Source: a virus. From it: a DNA stretch of 64,000 nucleotides. The DNA is taken from IMG/VR virus record IMGVR_UViG_3300047384_000085, positions 1 to 64,000 of that record; one strand, 5' to 3'. Below the pieces are notes generated by a model, which saw only the letters and a list, made by a program, of their open reading frames with translations, was not told the DNA's origin and searched no databases. Below, piece by piece: positions 15,225 to 21,702 of the stretch (position 1 is the first letter of the stretch; the number at the start of each line of letters is the position of its first letter). A program made the position numbers and the translations under genes.

Positions 15225-16103
15225 ATGAAAACATTTAGCCAGCACCTAACAGAAGAACAAGAACTCCAACAGTATAGTGAGATTCTATTAGAGAAACTCA
15301 TTACGTTCGGAGGTAAAGCATACCCTAAATTTGGTAACGTTGTTATCATGGCGGGGGGTGCTGGTTCTGGTAAAGGATTCGTCCTATCCAACCTAGTTGG
15401 ACTAGAAGGTAAAGTCTTAGACGTTGATGAACTCAAGACTGCCGCCGCAAAGTCACCGTTGATTCGTAAGAGAGTCAAGGCGGAGACTGGAATGGATATC
15501 GAAGCAATCGCATCTGATCTAAAGAATCCAGAGAACGTTGGCAAGTTACACGACATCATTGCGAACGTTCTACAACTGGACACTCGTCAGAAGAAAGTCT
15601 TGATGCGTGGTATCCTTGGTGCTGCTCCTGATCGTAAACCTAATCTTGTTTTCGATACAACTCTGAAAGATCTACAGAAGTTGGGTAACCTATCTCGTAT
15701 GTTGACTAACGTGGGTTACGAGAAAAGAAATATCCATATCGTATGGGTAGTGAACGACATCGAAGTTGCAAAGACACAGAACCTTACTCGTAGTCGTACC
15801 GTTCCCGCTGAGATTCTTGTTAACACACACCGTGGTGCATCACAGACTATGGCGGACATCGTTAACATGGGTAAGACATTGAAAACTTATATGGATGGGG
15901 ATATCGTATTCGCATTCAACAAGGTCGGTGTCGATGCTGATCTTAAAGTATCTGGTGGGGGTGGTTCATTCCTAAAAGATGCGAAATACTTCTACGCAAA
16001 AAGAGCAGGTAAACCACCTACTCCAGTTGCGAGTCTTGATAAGGATATCAAAGCGAAGATATCTAAGTATGTTCCTAAAGCAGTTACTTGGTCTGGTCGT
16101 TAG
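15225..16103 (+). CDS. Zeta-toxin-like P-loop kinase with capsid-targeting peptide
   Basis: The 292-residue protein has a P-loop at about residues 43-51 (MAGGAGSGKG), an acidic motif DVDELK near 68, a second Asp in VFDTTLKDL near 155, and an arginine-rich lid TRSRTVPAEILVNTH near 200. These are features of zeta-toxin-like kinases, some of which phosphorylate UDP-N-acetylglucosamine and block wall synthesis. Its first residues, MKTFSQHLTEE, closely resemble the T4 capsid-targeting sequence MKTYQEFIAE of Alt and the internal proteins, including an L-x-E site for the gp21 protease. It is driven by a late promoter. Packaging into the head and injection with DNA is inference. Confidence 0.7.
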   Translation: MKTFSQHLTEEQELQQYSEILLEKLITFGGKAYPKFGNVVIMAGGAGSGKGFVLSNLVGLEGKVLDVDELKTAAAKSPLIRKRVKAETGMDIEAIASDLKNPENVGKLHDIIANVLQLDTRQKKVLMRGILGAAPDRKPNLVFDTTLKDLQKLGNLSRMLTNVGYEKRNIHIVWVVNDIEVAKTQNLTRSRTVPAEILVNTHRGASQTMADIVNMGKTLKTYMDGDIVFAFNKVGVDADLKVSGGGGSFLKDAKYFYAKRAGKPPTPVASLDKDIKAKISKYVPKAVTWSGR

Positions 16104-16958
16104 TTATTTGTAGACACTAATGTGTCTGTTCAAGAATTTTTCTTCTGCTTTTAAATTAATCCCACCCGATTCTGATTTAAGATCCATCGCTTGCATTATA
16201 TCACCAACTGAAGATGACTCATTCGCACCTAAGAATCTACCAGATTTATCACCGTTCCAAAGGTCAACATATTCGCAATTATCCGTCACGTAATCACTAA
16301 ATGTATTTTTCACCTGATCTAAGGTGAAATCTTTGTCGTCTTTTGAAGGAACATGTAAAAATACAACAGCATCGTATCTAGGATATTCTTCTTTAACTGA
16401 ACGCCAAACCTTATTGCCATGTTCATATTGAGTATTAACATCAAGAGATTCTATATTAAATCTTTTATAAATTTCATGTATTGTTCCTGAATACCTAAGT
16501 TGGGAAGGTCTTGCTACGGTTGTTTCTGTATCGAAGTCCCAAGTACGAAGAATTGTTGGTATAAAATGTATAACCTTATCTAAATCGGGATAATTTTTAT
16601 CAACAATTTTTTCTGGAGGATAACCATCGATAAATATTTGGGGGTCTATATCTTCACGAGGACGGCCGTCAAGATACCATTTTCTTTCATTGATATCCAT
16701 ATGCGAAATAAATAAAATATTACTATATTTACGAGACATTAGAAAATTGCAGTACATAGGACAGAGATATAGTATCTCGTCCAATAAATTACAATCTTGA
16801 GACTCGTCTTTGAATGTTACATCATGTCCCATATTGGCACTTTGACGAATTATTCGGCCATTAAGTAATTTATAGGTGTGTTCTAATGCGCTTTCAATCA
16901 TAGACTCACTTCTGAATGAAGTTGTCATAGATCTTGTTATTATCTTTTCAATCCGCAT
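16104..16958 (-). CDS. Hypothetical protein of unknown function
   Basis: A 284-residue, AT-rich minus-strand gene that ends exactly where the convergent kinase gene stops. No membrane segment is visible. A cysteine pair lies in LYLCPMYC near residue 66 and HMDINERKWYLDGRP near 85; the strand-like YDAVVFLHVPSKDD near 195 could belong to an alpha/beta fold. I do not recognise a family. It lies three bases behind the small coiled-coil gene and is probably transcribed with it from late promoters. Confidence 0.6.
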   Translation of the reverse strand: MRIEKIITRSMTTSFRSESMIESALEHTYKLLNGRIIRQSANMGHDVTFKDESQDCNLLDEILYLCPMYCNFLMSRKYSNILFISHMDINERKWYLDGRPREDIDPQIFIDGYPPEKIVDKNYPDLDKVIHFIPTILRTWDFDTETTVARPSQLRYSGTIHEIYKRFNIESLDVNTQYEHGNKVWRSVKEEYPRYDAVVFLHVPSKDDKDFTLDQVKNTFSDYVTDNCEYVDLWNGDKSGRFLGANESSSVGDIMQAMDLKSESGGINLKAEEKFLNRHISVYK

Positions 16959-16961
16959 GGA

Positions 16962-17225
16962 TTACCCTTTGTAGATACCTTGGATATGTGTTTCAAATTG
17001 TTCAATCTTATCTGTGCGATTGGGCCACAGAATGTATTCTTTCTCTGGGTTTGCTTTGAGATTATTCAACAATGGTTGAATCGCATTGTACAACTTGTCT
17101 AGTTTTGCTTGGGTTTCTTCTACGGACGATGATGCAGACGTGACTGTTGCTTGCGCCTGTTGCACAACCTCCAGTTCGTTCTCATCTACTAGGGTAAACC
17201 CAAAATCGAATAGTTCGTTACTCAT
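16962..17225 (-). CDS. Conserved small coiled-coil protein of T4-like phages
   Basis: The 87-residue product begins with a hydrophobic FDFGFTLVDENEL segment, continues with a Gln/Ala/Ser/Glu-rich coiled coil (about residues 20-50), and ends with a conserved-looking YILWPNRTDKIEQFE stretch. I recall similar short proteins in marine T4-like phages, where they are of unknown function. Two minus-strand late promoters precede it, so it is probably a late, structural or assembly protein. The start codon lies only five bases from the nearer late promoter. Confidence 0.7.
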   Translation of the reverse strand: MSNELFDFGFTLVDENELEVVQQAQATVTSASSSVEETQAKLDKLYNAIQPLLNNLKANPEKEYILWPNRTDKIEQFETHIQGIYKG

Positions 17226-17230
17226 AGTGT

Positions 17231-17238
17231 TATTTATA
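17231..17238 (-). promoter_or_regulatory. T4-type late promoter, 5 bases from start codon
   Basis: Minus-strand TATAAATA ends five bases before the ATG at 17225. Transcription from it would start at about the first base of the start codon, giving a leaderless message. Confidence 0.75.
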
Positions 17239-17260
17239 CCTTTTATCTAATTTATCTCTT

Positions 17261-17268
17261 TATTTATA
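17261..17268 (-). promoter_or_regulatory. Second, distal T4-type late promoter
   Basis: A second minus-strand TATAAATA lies 30 bases upstream of the first. It would give the same gene a message with a leader of roughly 30 bases. It also lies just left of the opposite-facing sigma70 promoter at 17281. Confidence 0.65.
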
Positions 17269-17280
17269 TGAAAATAAGTG

Positions 17281-17309
17281 TTGACAAAAGATGTTTCGTA
17301 GTGTATAAT
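17281..17309 (+). promoter_or_regulatory. Sigma70-type promoter (TTGACA-17-TATAAT)
   Basis: Perfect -35 and -10 boxes with 17-base spacing head the + strand run of small genes. Back to back with minus-strand late promoters, it forms an early/late divergent control region. Confidence 0.85.
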
Positions 17310-17340
17310 ACTTGTATTGATAATGAGAAGAGAGAAGATT

Positions 17341-17640
17341 ATGACTAGATTTGATAAAGAGAAGTTCAGTTGGGACGGTATGTACCTGATGTATCAAGGT
17401 GCGTTCGAAGGTTCACGTACTATGGAGCAAGTGTCTCCGAACTGTCACCCATCTTGGCACGGTATGCCAGAACGCACGTTCATCGCACGATTCAAGTATG
17501 GTTCAAAACCTTGGAAGTCGTGGGTTAACTTCCTAGTCAAGAATGCGACTATCGAACAGTACAAAGAACTGAGTGAAAAAGATACTCCAGTTGGTGCAAT
17601 GGAAACCCTTGGTTTCAAACCACGTAAGAAGAGATCATAA
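17341..17640 (+). CDS. Conserved small protein, unknown function
   Basis: Start at ATG 17341 after a strong GAGAAGAGAGAAG ribosome site. The upstream in-frame TTG lies too close to the transcription start. The 99-residue product is Trp- and Lys-rich (SWDGMYLMYQG, CHPSWHGMPERTFIARFKYG, PWKSWVNFLVKN) and ends in a basic tail. No domain is recognised, but the composition suggests a small nucleic-acid or protein binder. It is first in an early-type operon and overlaps the next gene by one base. Confidence 0.65.
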   Translation: MTRFDKEKFSWDGMYLMYQGAFEGSRTMEQVSPNCHPSWHGMPERTFIARFKYGSKPWKSWVNFLVKNATIEQYKELSEKDTPVGAMETLGFKPRKKRS

Positions 17641-17825
17641 TGGAATACTTACAAGAGGTCACCGATTGGGGTGACCATAACATTCCCAATCACACATACA
17701 TTGTTAACTCAGCTGGACAACTGGCGGGTTACATCAAACGGAACACTACGGAAGAGATCATGTTCAAGAAACCTAAGAAGCAATGGTCAAAGTCACGTAG
17801 AAAGTTTATTAAAATAAACGCTTGA
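17640..17825 (+). CDS. Small conserved hypothetical protein
   Basis: The 61-residue product starts on the last base of the previous stop. It combines an acidic N-terminal half (EVTDWGDHNIPNHTYIV) with a very basic C-terminal half (KKPKKQWSKSRRKF). The function is unknown. Its last codons hold the -35 box of the next promoter. Confidence 0.6.
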   Translation: MEYLQEVTDWGDHNIPNHTYIVNSAGQLAGYIKRNTTEEIMFKKPKKQWSKSRRKFIKINA

Positions 17826-17850
17826 CAATTGTTGCCCAATGGCATATAAT
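17822..17850 (+). promoter_or_regulatory. Sigma70-type promoter with recurrent spacer
   Basis: TTGACA at 17822 and TATAAT at 17845 have 17 bases between them. The spacer includes TTGCCCAATGGCA, almost the same as TTGCCCAATAGCA in the promoter at 1363. Confidence 0.85.
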
Positions 17851-17883
17851 AGTTACTTAATTGATGATAGAGAGAGATTTGAT

Positions 17884-18297
17884 ATGGCAAGACTTCGTTT
17901 AGTAATCGAGACCCAGTGTCGTGAAAACTATGGCGCCCATGATTGGGACGGACAGGGTGAATGTCCACAACGTTGGAAGAACAAAGGTGGTAGCACCTAC
18001 GTTCTTGACTTCGATCACTCGCAAGATGATGCGAAGGATCTTGTCGAGGCCCTTCGTCCTCTGATTGAGGATAGGAACGAGTCTTATCAAGAGTTTCTTC
18101 TTGACTGGTCTGTCTTAGACCGTGACGAGACTCCGTGGGAGTCGTGGGAGTCTCCGTACTTCATCACTCGTAACTTCTATGGCAACTTTGTTGCTGAGAG
18201 GGAGTTACCCCTCAGAGAGGGTAGTAAGGAGTCGTTCGTCATGATGCCGAAAGGCGATCGTTCAGAATACCACGTATCACATAAGGAGGTTGCGTAA
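17884..18297 (+). CDS. Conserved hypothetical protein, acidic
   Basis: Start at ATG 17884 after GAGAGAG. An in-frame ATG at 17839 is excluded because it lies within the promoter, before any transcript could begin. The 137-residue product has a notable N-terminus (LVIETQCRENYGAHDWDGQG, with Cys, Trp and Asp), a second Cys in ECPQRWK, and many Trp, Asp and Glu residues. I recall similar proteins in marine phages but no function. It ends next to a very strong AAGGAGG site that serves the next gene. Confidence 0.65.
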   Translation: MARLRLVIETQCRENYGAHDWDGQGECPQRWKNKGGSTYVLDFDHSQDDAKDLVEALRPLIEDRNESYQEFLLDWSVLDRDETPWESWESPYFITRNFYGNFVAERELPLREGSKESFVMMPKGDRSEYHVSHKEVA

Positions 18298-18446
18298 TGG
18301 TAGAGTTTATAGTTGTTTTTATTGCTTGTTGGTTATGTTTCTTTGGAGTTATGGGTTCCATAGCTGCGATTCACGAAGCTAAAGAAAGACGTAAGAATCA
18401 CGAAGCGGGTACTCACGATTACTATGGTAATAAGTTAGATGAATAA
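18297..18446 (+). CDS. Small single-span membrane protein (49 aa)
   Basis: ATG 18297 overlaps the preceding stop (TAATG) and follows AAGGAGG at 18283-18289, the strongest ribosome site in the window, so high expression is likely. The N-terminal 24 residues (VEFIVVFIACWLCFFGVMG) are a transmembrane helix or uncleaved signal; the rest is charged (EAKERRKNHEAG). The function is unknown. Small early membrane proteins of T4-like phages often act on host functions, which is only a suggestion here. Confidence 0.65.
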   Translation: MVEFIVVFIACWLCFFGVMGSIAAIHEAKERRKNHEAGTHDYYGNKLDE

Positions 18447-18600
18447 GGCTAACATAGTGTTGAGAGATGGTGATAACAATATTCTCGGTTGGTATGTGTC
18501 ATTACGACAGGCACTCGCTGAGATGGAACGTTTGACATCTTCGGGTGAACATGATATAATTATGGTTGAGTCTAATGAAAAACAAAACACAGTATCGTAA
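18439..18600 (+). CDS. Small hypothetical protein (53 aa)
   Basis: The frame overlaps the previous gene by eight bases. The 53-residue product (start MNKANIVLRDGDNNILGWY) has a compact alternating pattern with an amphipathic helix (SLRQALAEMERL) and a strand (HDIIMVES). No family is recognised. A consensus promoter lies inside the gene. Confidence 0.5.
   Translation: MNKANIVLRDGDNNILGWYVSLRQALAEMERLTSSGEHDIIMVESNEKQNTVS
18532..18560 (+). promoter_or_regulatory. Sigma70-type promoter inside a small gene
   Basis: TTGACA at 18532, 17 bases, TATAAT at 18555. It lies within the 53-codon gene and would serve the small basic genes that follow. Its predicted transcript starts close to the ATG at 18575, so translation from that codon would depend on the upstream message. 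Confidence 0.6.
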
Positions 18601-18733
18601 GAACCCTGTTAAAAAAAATATGGATAAGTACCACAAACCTGATACTCACACGGACAAGAAGAAAGAGTCCAAGAAGACTGGAGAATATCTAGATGATTCA
18701 CGGCAGTATGAGACACTACCCGAACGGGCGTAA
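18575..18733 (+). CDS. Small very basic protein (52 aa)
   Basis: A 52-codon frame overlapping both neighbours. The product is strongly basic in its first 35 residues (for example KNPVKKNMDKYH and KKKESKK), then turns acidic. A nucleic-acid contact is suggested by composition only. The 26-base overlap with the gene before and 41-base overlap with the one after make it less certain than other small genes. Confidence 0.4.
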   Translation: MKNKTQYRKNPVKKNMDKYHKPDTHTDKKKESKKTGEYLDDSRQYETLPERA

Positions 18734-18986
18734 GAAGTCGTATAACGCATGGGGCAAGTCTAAGACCCATAGGTCTGAGTTCAAACCGTACACACCTGAG
18801 GCATCATTCAGGCGAGACACACGAGACTATCCGAGTGTCTCTGATGTTGTACAAAGTAAATCTAATGAAACACTTTCTAGAGAAGAAAGAATCGATATAT
18901 CTTCTGGTTATACTATCGCCCCTGCATATAACAAAGGTGCGTATCAAGTAATCAGTAGAAATAATGTTGAAGATATTGGCAAATAA
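18693..18986 (+). CDS. Conserved hypothetical protein of T4-like phages
   Basis: The 97-residue product opens with a basic segment (MRHYPNGRKKSYNAWGKSK) that I recall from small proteins of marine T4-like phages. The middle is polar (FRRDTRDYPSVSDVV) and the end is a compact GAYQVISRNNVEDIGK. ATG 18693, behind GGAGA, is used; ATG 18708 lacks a ribosome site. The function is unknown. Confidence 0.6.
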   Translation: MIHGSMRHYPNGRKKSYNAWGKSKTHRSEFKPYTPEASFRRDTRDYPSVSDVVQSKSNETLSREERIDISSGYTIAPAYNKGAYQVISRNNVEDIGK

Positions 18987-18989
18987 CGC

Positions 18990-19018
18990 TTGACATATCT
19001 TGGTGGTTAGTATATAAT
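18990..19018 (+). promoter_or_regulatory. Sigma70-type promoter (TTGACA-17-TATAAT)
   Basis: Perfect boxes and spacing directly after the preceding stop codon. The leader carries GAGGA before ATG 19044. It heads the run from the SprT-like gene to the oxygenase at 20005. Confidence 0.85.
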
Positions 19019-19043
19019 ACTAGCCAGTTAATGAGGAATGTAC

Positions 19044-19457
19044 ATGTATTTTATTTCAGGTCGTCACGCAAAGAAACAAATCGTTGATCAGTATGTTCGT
19101 AATCTTATGGAGTCACTGAAGATCCATAGATTCACTTCACGATTTGTTGACATTAAGTTCAAGTCTGTTCTTGATGATGAGGCAGACGGACTTTGTATTG
19201 GTGATGACACTGAAGTGTTTGTAAGTATCGGAACCAAAGATAAAAGTTTTATGAGACAGATGCAGGCACTTGCACATGAGATGGTTCATGCTCGACAGTT
19301 CCTACGTGGAGAGTTGACGTGTGAAGGTGGTTTCGCATGGAAAGGTAACAACGCATCTGAGTTTAAATATAAAGATCAACCGTGGGAGATAGAGGCGTAT
19401 AAACTAGAACGTGATCTATTCCTCGATTGTTTCCCATTTGATGAATTGGAGATTTAG
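19044..19457 (+). CDS. SprT-like zinc metalloprotein (HExxH)
   Basis: ATG 19044 is chosen over 19038 because GAGGA is six bases before it. The 137-residue protein has the zinc-binding helix ALAHEMVHARQFLRGEL (H-E-x-x-H) near residue 77 and a downstream WEIEAYKLERD that supplies an acidic third ligand, as in SprT/SprT-like peptidases. No signal peptide is seen, so it acts in the cytoplasm, perhaps on host or DNA-bound proteins. It comes first after a sigma70 promoter, which suggests early expression and a role in take-over. Confidence 0.75.
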   Translation: MYFISGRHAKKQIVDQYVRNLMESLKIHRFTSRFVDIKFKSVLDDEADGLCIGDDTEVFVSIGTKDKSFMRQMQALAHEMVHARQFLRGELTCEGGFAWKGNNASEFKYKDQPWEIEAYKLERDLFLDCFPFDELEI

Positions 19458-19458
19458 A

Positions 19459-19671
19459 ATGGCGATAAATAAAGTCCAACGTTATGCAATGATTAAAGCA
19501 GCTGCAGAGAAAATACAGAATGCAAAGTTGCATGAGAAGAAAGTTGATAGATTGGTGGCCTCTGTCGAGAAGTTTGACGACATGTCAGAAATACACTGGA
19601 GTGATGCAGAAGACTATGCGAAGGCACACTTTGGTGACGTACTTGAAAAAACTCGCATAGGGGAAATGTAA
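19459..19671 (+). CDS. Small helical hypothetical protein
   Basis: ATG 19459, one base after the previous stop, follows GGAG. An upstream in-frame ATG inside the SprT-like gene is less likely. The 70-residue product is mostly helical and charged (YAMIKAAAEKIQNAKLHEKK, then SDAEDYAKAHFGDV). The function is unknown. Confidence 0.55.
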   Translation: MAINKVQRYAMIKAAAEKIQNAKLHEKKVDRLVASVEKFDDMSEIHWSDAEDYAKAHFGDVLEKTRIGEM

Positions 19672-19673
19672 AA

Positions 19674-20039
19674 ATGGCAAAAGTAGTAAAAGCGACAAAG
19701 GGTGATAGTAAAGGCGAACCTATCATTGAAAACGAACAGACTCAATCTGGAGAGGGAATACTTCATCGACATATGTCGCAAAAATTACCAAAACTAAAAC
19801 CAGAAGTTGCTGAGGCGGTAACAGTTGAAGTACTGCGTGGTCTATATGTAGAACATGTCAAGTTCTATGTGAAAAATAAAGACGTGAGTACTGCTGATAA
19901 TTTACTAACTAAAGAAGAAGCTAAACAACATGAAGAAATTCTAAAATCTTTAGAGGGCGCTATCGCTTATTTAGATCAAACTGATCAATGGTTGAAGGAT
20001 TTACATGCAGGAAAATTTAGCGAACCAACTAACGACTGA
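19674..20039 (+). CDS. Hypothetical helical protein
   Basis: The 121-residue product has a basic N-terminus, a polar stretch, then several helices (AVTVEVLRGLYVEHVKFYV and EEILKSLEGAIAYLDQTDQW). No motif is recognised. It overlaps the following oxygenase gene by 35 bases and starts two bases after the previous stop. Confidence 0.55.
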   Translation: MAKVVKATKGDSKGEPIIENEQTQSGEGILHRHMSQKLPKLKPEVAEAVTVEVLRGLYVEHVKFYVKNKDVSTADNLLTKEEAKQHEEILKSLEGAIAYLDQTDQWLKDLHAGKFSEPTND

Positions 20040-20700
20040 AGGTTACGTTGTTTTAAAAAACTTTATTCCAAAGGATATCATCGATATCACTTTAGATAAC
20101 TGGAAATGTTTTGAAAAGAACTCGGATTTGTTTAGGGGTTTTAAATATATTGGTTTTACAGAACGTAGTCTTGGATACGGAAATACGCCAGTAAAATCTT
20201 TGTATAAGAGTGTTGGTAACTACTGTTTCCCGCCCTCTATTTCTATGCATAAGTATTTAAAAAAACGACTGAAGGAAGTCTTAGATTTAGAATTAGAAGA
20301 GACGTATTCCTTTGCAAGAAAATATAAGAGAGATGCTTGGCTAGAATCTCACATAGATAGACCTGACTGTGAGATTAGTGTAACGATGTGTTTGGATTAC
20401 AAATCTGACAACGGAAACCCTTGGAAATTCTGGTTAGGTAAAAAGGGGTCTGAATACAACTTAAAAAAGACTCAGATGAAAACCTTGCAAGAACGTGAAC
20501 AAATTGGGTTTAAATCGCTTGACTTAGGTATAGGAGATGTGTTATTATATCTAGGTGTAGAAGTTCCTCACTGGAGAGACTGTTTTCAAGGGGAATATTC
20601 CTATCATATGTTTTTACATTTCTACGATGTCAATTCTGGCAGAACTAGAGAAGGATATGATGGGCGAAAAAATAGTTACGACATGATTAAAAGTAAATAA
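20005..20700 (+). CDS. 2OG-Fe(II) dioxygenase-like protein
   Basis: The 231-residue protein has the iron triad pattern of 2-oxoglutarate oxygenases: H-x-D in WLESHIDRPDCEISVTM near residue 115, and a distal His in YLGVEVPHWRD near 190. YSYHMFLHFYD follows as the last core strand; the 2OG-binding basic residue is not clear. The fold resembles the group of phage and marine oxygenases near prolyl hydroxylases, which hydroxylate proteins or small molecules. ATG 20005, behind AAGGA, lies within the previous gene. The target could be a protein side chain or a sugar. Confidence 0.7.
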   Translation: MQENLANQLTTEGYVVLKNFIPKDIIDITLDNWKCFEKNSDLFRGFKYIGFTERSLGYGNTPVKSLYKSVGNYCFPPSISMHKYLKKRLKEVLDLELEETYSFARKYKRDAWLESHIDRPDCEISVTMCLDYKSDNGNPWKFWLGKKGSEYNLKKTQMKTLQEREQIGFKSLDLGIGDVLLYLGVEVPHWRDCFQGEYSYHMFLHFYDVNSGRTREGYDGRKNSYDMIKSK

Positions 20701-20714
20701 ACTGGAGATATATA

Positions 20715-20987
20715 ATGGTAGTAGAATATAGTAAAGATGAAGTGGTCGAAATGCTTCAAGATGGTATGGTTGATCTATCGTTCACCAAAGTAAAAGATGG
20801 TGGTGTACGTGAGATGAAAGCAACTCTTGATTTCGATTTAATTCCCGAAGAGAACGTTCCTAAGAGCGGTAAGAGTGTTGATCAGTCTGTGGGTGGTAAT
20901 GAGACTGTTCGAGTATTCGACTTAGTGATCAAAGAATGGCGATCATTCCGTATGGACTCTCTTTTAACTTTTATGCCAATCGAGTAA
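20715..20987 (+). CDS. Small conserved protein (DUF2693-like)
   Basis: The 90-residue protein shows VREMKATLDFDLIPEENVP and, at its end, VRVFDLVIKEWRSFRMDSL, which I recall from short T4-like phage proteins of the DUF2693 type with a beta-rich fold. The function is not established. A GGAGAT ribosome site precedes it and the following gene starts four bases after its stop. Confidence 0.6.
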   Translation: MVVEYSKDEVVEMLQDGMVDLSFTKVKDGGVREMKATLDFDLIPEENVPKSGKSVDQSVGGNETVRVFDLVIKEWRSFRMDSLLTFMPIE

Positions 20988-20991
20988 AGAT

Positions 20992-21558
20992 ATGAAAAAG
21001 AAACGCAAACCAATGACCGAAGAACAGCGACTTGCAGCTGCGGAGCGTTTGCGAATCGCTCGTGAGAAAAGAGGACATGATGGATCTGCATCTGTTCATC
21101 CAGATTTGTTGGAGATGGACGATGACAGTCCTATCCATTGGAAGAAGGTTCGGGAGTGGGTAAAAGAACTCACCTCCGAAGTTAGTTCCAAGAAACGAAA
21201 TCGTTTATCGAAGGATAAGGACGAACGTCATGAATATCAGATCCTTGATGTCTATTTGAAAAACTTGAAGTCATACCTGTCTAGTGGGATATATCAAGAC
21301 AGTCGTTATGGACGTAATCGTGAGGGTAAAATGAAAACTATTTGTTTAACTATGGCATACTATCCAGACGGCACACCAAAACGATCTATCGGTACGTACT
21401 ACCCAGATATAGCACAGGTGTGGACTCAAGAACTGAGGAATGAATGGTATGGTAACAACGAACCAAGAAGAACCTACAAAAGAGAACTTCCTGAACAAGA
21501 AGAAGTTTTCGAAGATGGTGGAGACGGCAGTACGGACGAATGGAATGTCCTACCTTGA
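20992..21558 (+). CDS. Conserved hypothetical basic protein
   Basis: The 188-residue protein has a strongly charged helical start (EEQRLAAAERLRIAREKRGH), a central Trp/Lys-rich helix (HWKKVREWVKELTSEVSSKK), a conserved-looking strand region (KTICLTMAYYPDGTPKRSIG), and an acidic C-terminus. I recall homologues in marine T4-like phages without known role. Its place beside gp33 and gp32 suggests DNA metabolism or transcription. Its last ~110 bases are read in another frame by gp33. Confidence 0.6.
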   Translation: MKKKRKPMTEEQRLAAAERLRIAREKRGHDGSASVHPDLLEMDDDSPIHWKKVREWVKELTSEVSSKKRNRLSKDKDERHEYQILDVYLKNLKSYLSSGIYQDSRYGRNREGKMKTICLTMAYYPDGTPKRSIGTYYPDIAQVWTQELRNEWYGNNEPRRTYKRELPEQEEVFEDGGDGSTDEWNVLP

Positions 21559-21700
21559 TGCAATCGTTTGGTTGTGTGAACAAAACAATATAGAGATCGA
21601 AGATATCAAAAAATATCTCTCGCCTTCTATTACCGAGAATCTTGAGAAGGAAGCGATGGATCTTAACTTTTTGCCTAAGGTAAATACTTTGGATGTATAA
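21449..21700 (+). CDS. 33: gp33-like late transcription co-activator
   Basis: The C-terminal half matches T4 gp33 in order: KMVETAVRTNGMSYLDAI (T4 KMVEEFGMSYLEAT), then a helix CEQNNIEIEDIKKYLSP, IT-E-N-LEKEA, and the final NTLDV corresponding to T4 NTLDFLL. gp33 bridges the sliding clamp and RNA polymerase and, with sigma gp55 (not in this window), activates TATAAATA late promoters. The start is uncertain: ATG 21449 lies nine bases after GAGGA, 21440 is too close, and 21515 would give a short form. It overlaps the preceding gene by about 110 bases, a large overlap for this genome. Confidence 0.75.
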   Translation: MVTTNQEEPTKENFLNKKKFSKMVETAVRTNGMSYLDAIVWLCEQNNIEIEDIKKYLSPSITENLEKEAMDLNFLPKVNTLDV

Positions 21701-21702
21701 TT

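Noticed and set aside
16112-16127. Perfect 6-bp hairpin (AGACAC/GTGTCT) at the junction of the kinase gene and the convergent gene, as a terminator.
   Set aside because: The stem is short, AT-rich for its length, lies within the convergent coding region, and the T run comes about ten bases later.
17839-17883. Upstream ATG for the gene given as 17884-18297.
   Set aside because: The ATG lies inside the sigma70 promoter, upstream of the predicted transcription start, so it cannot be used from that promoter.
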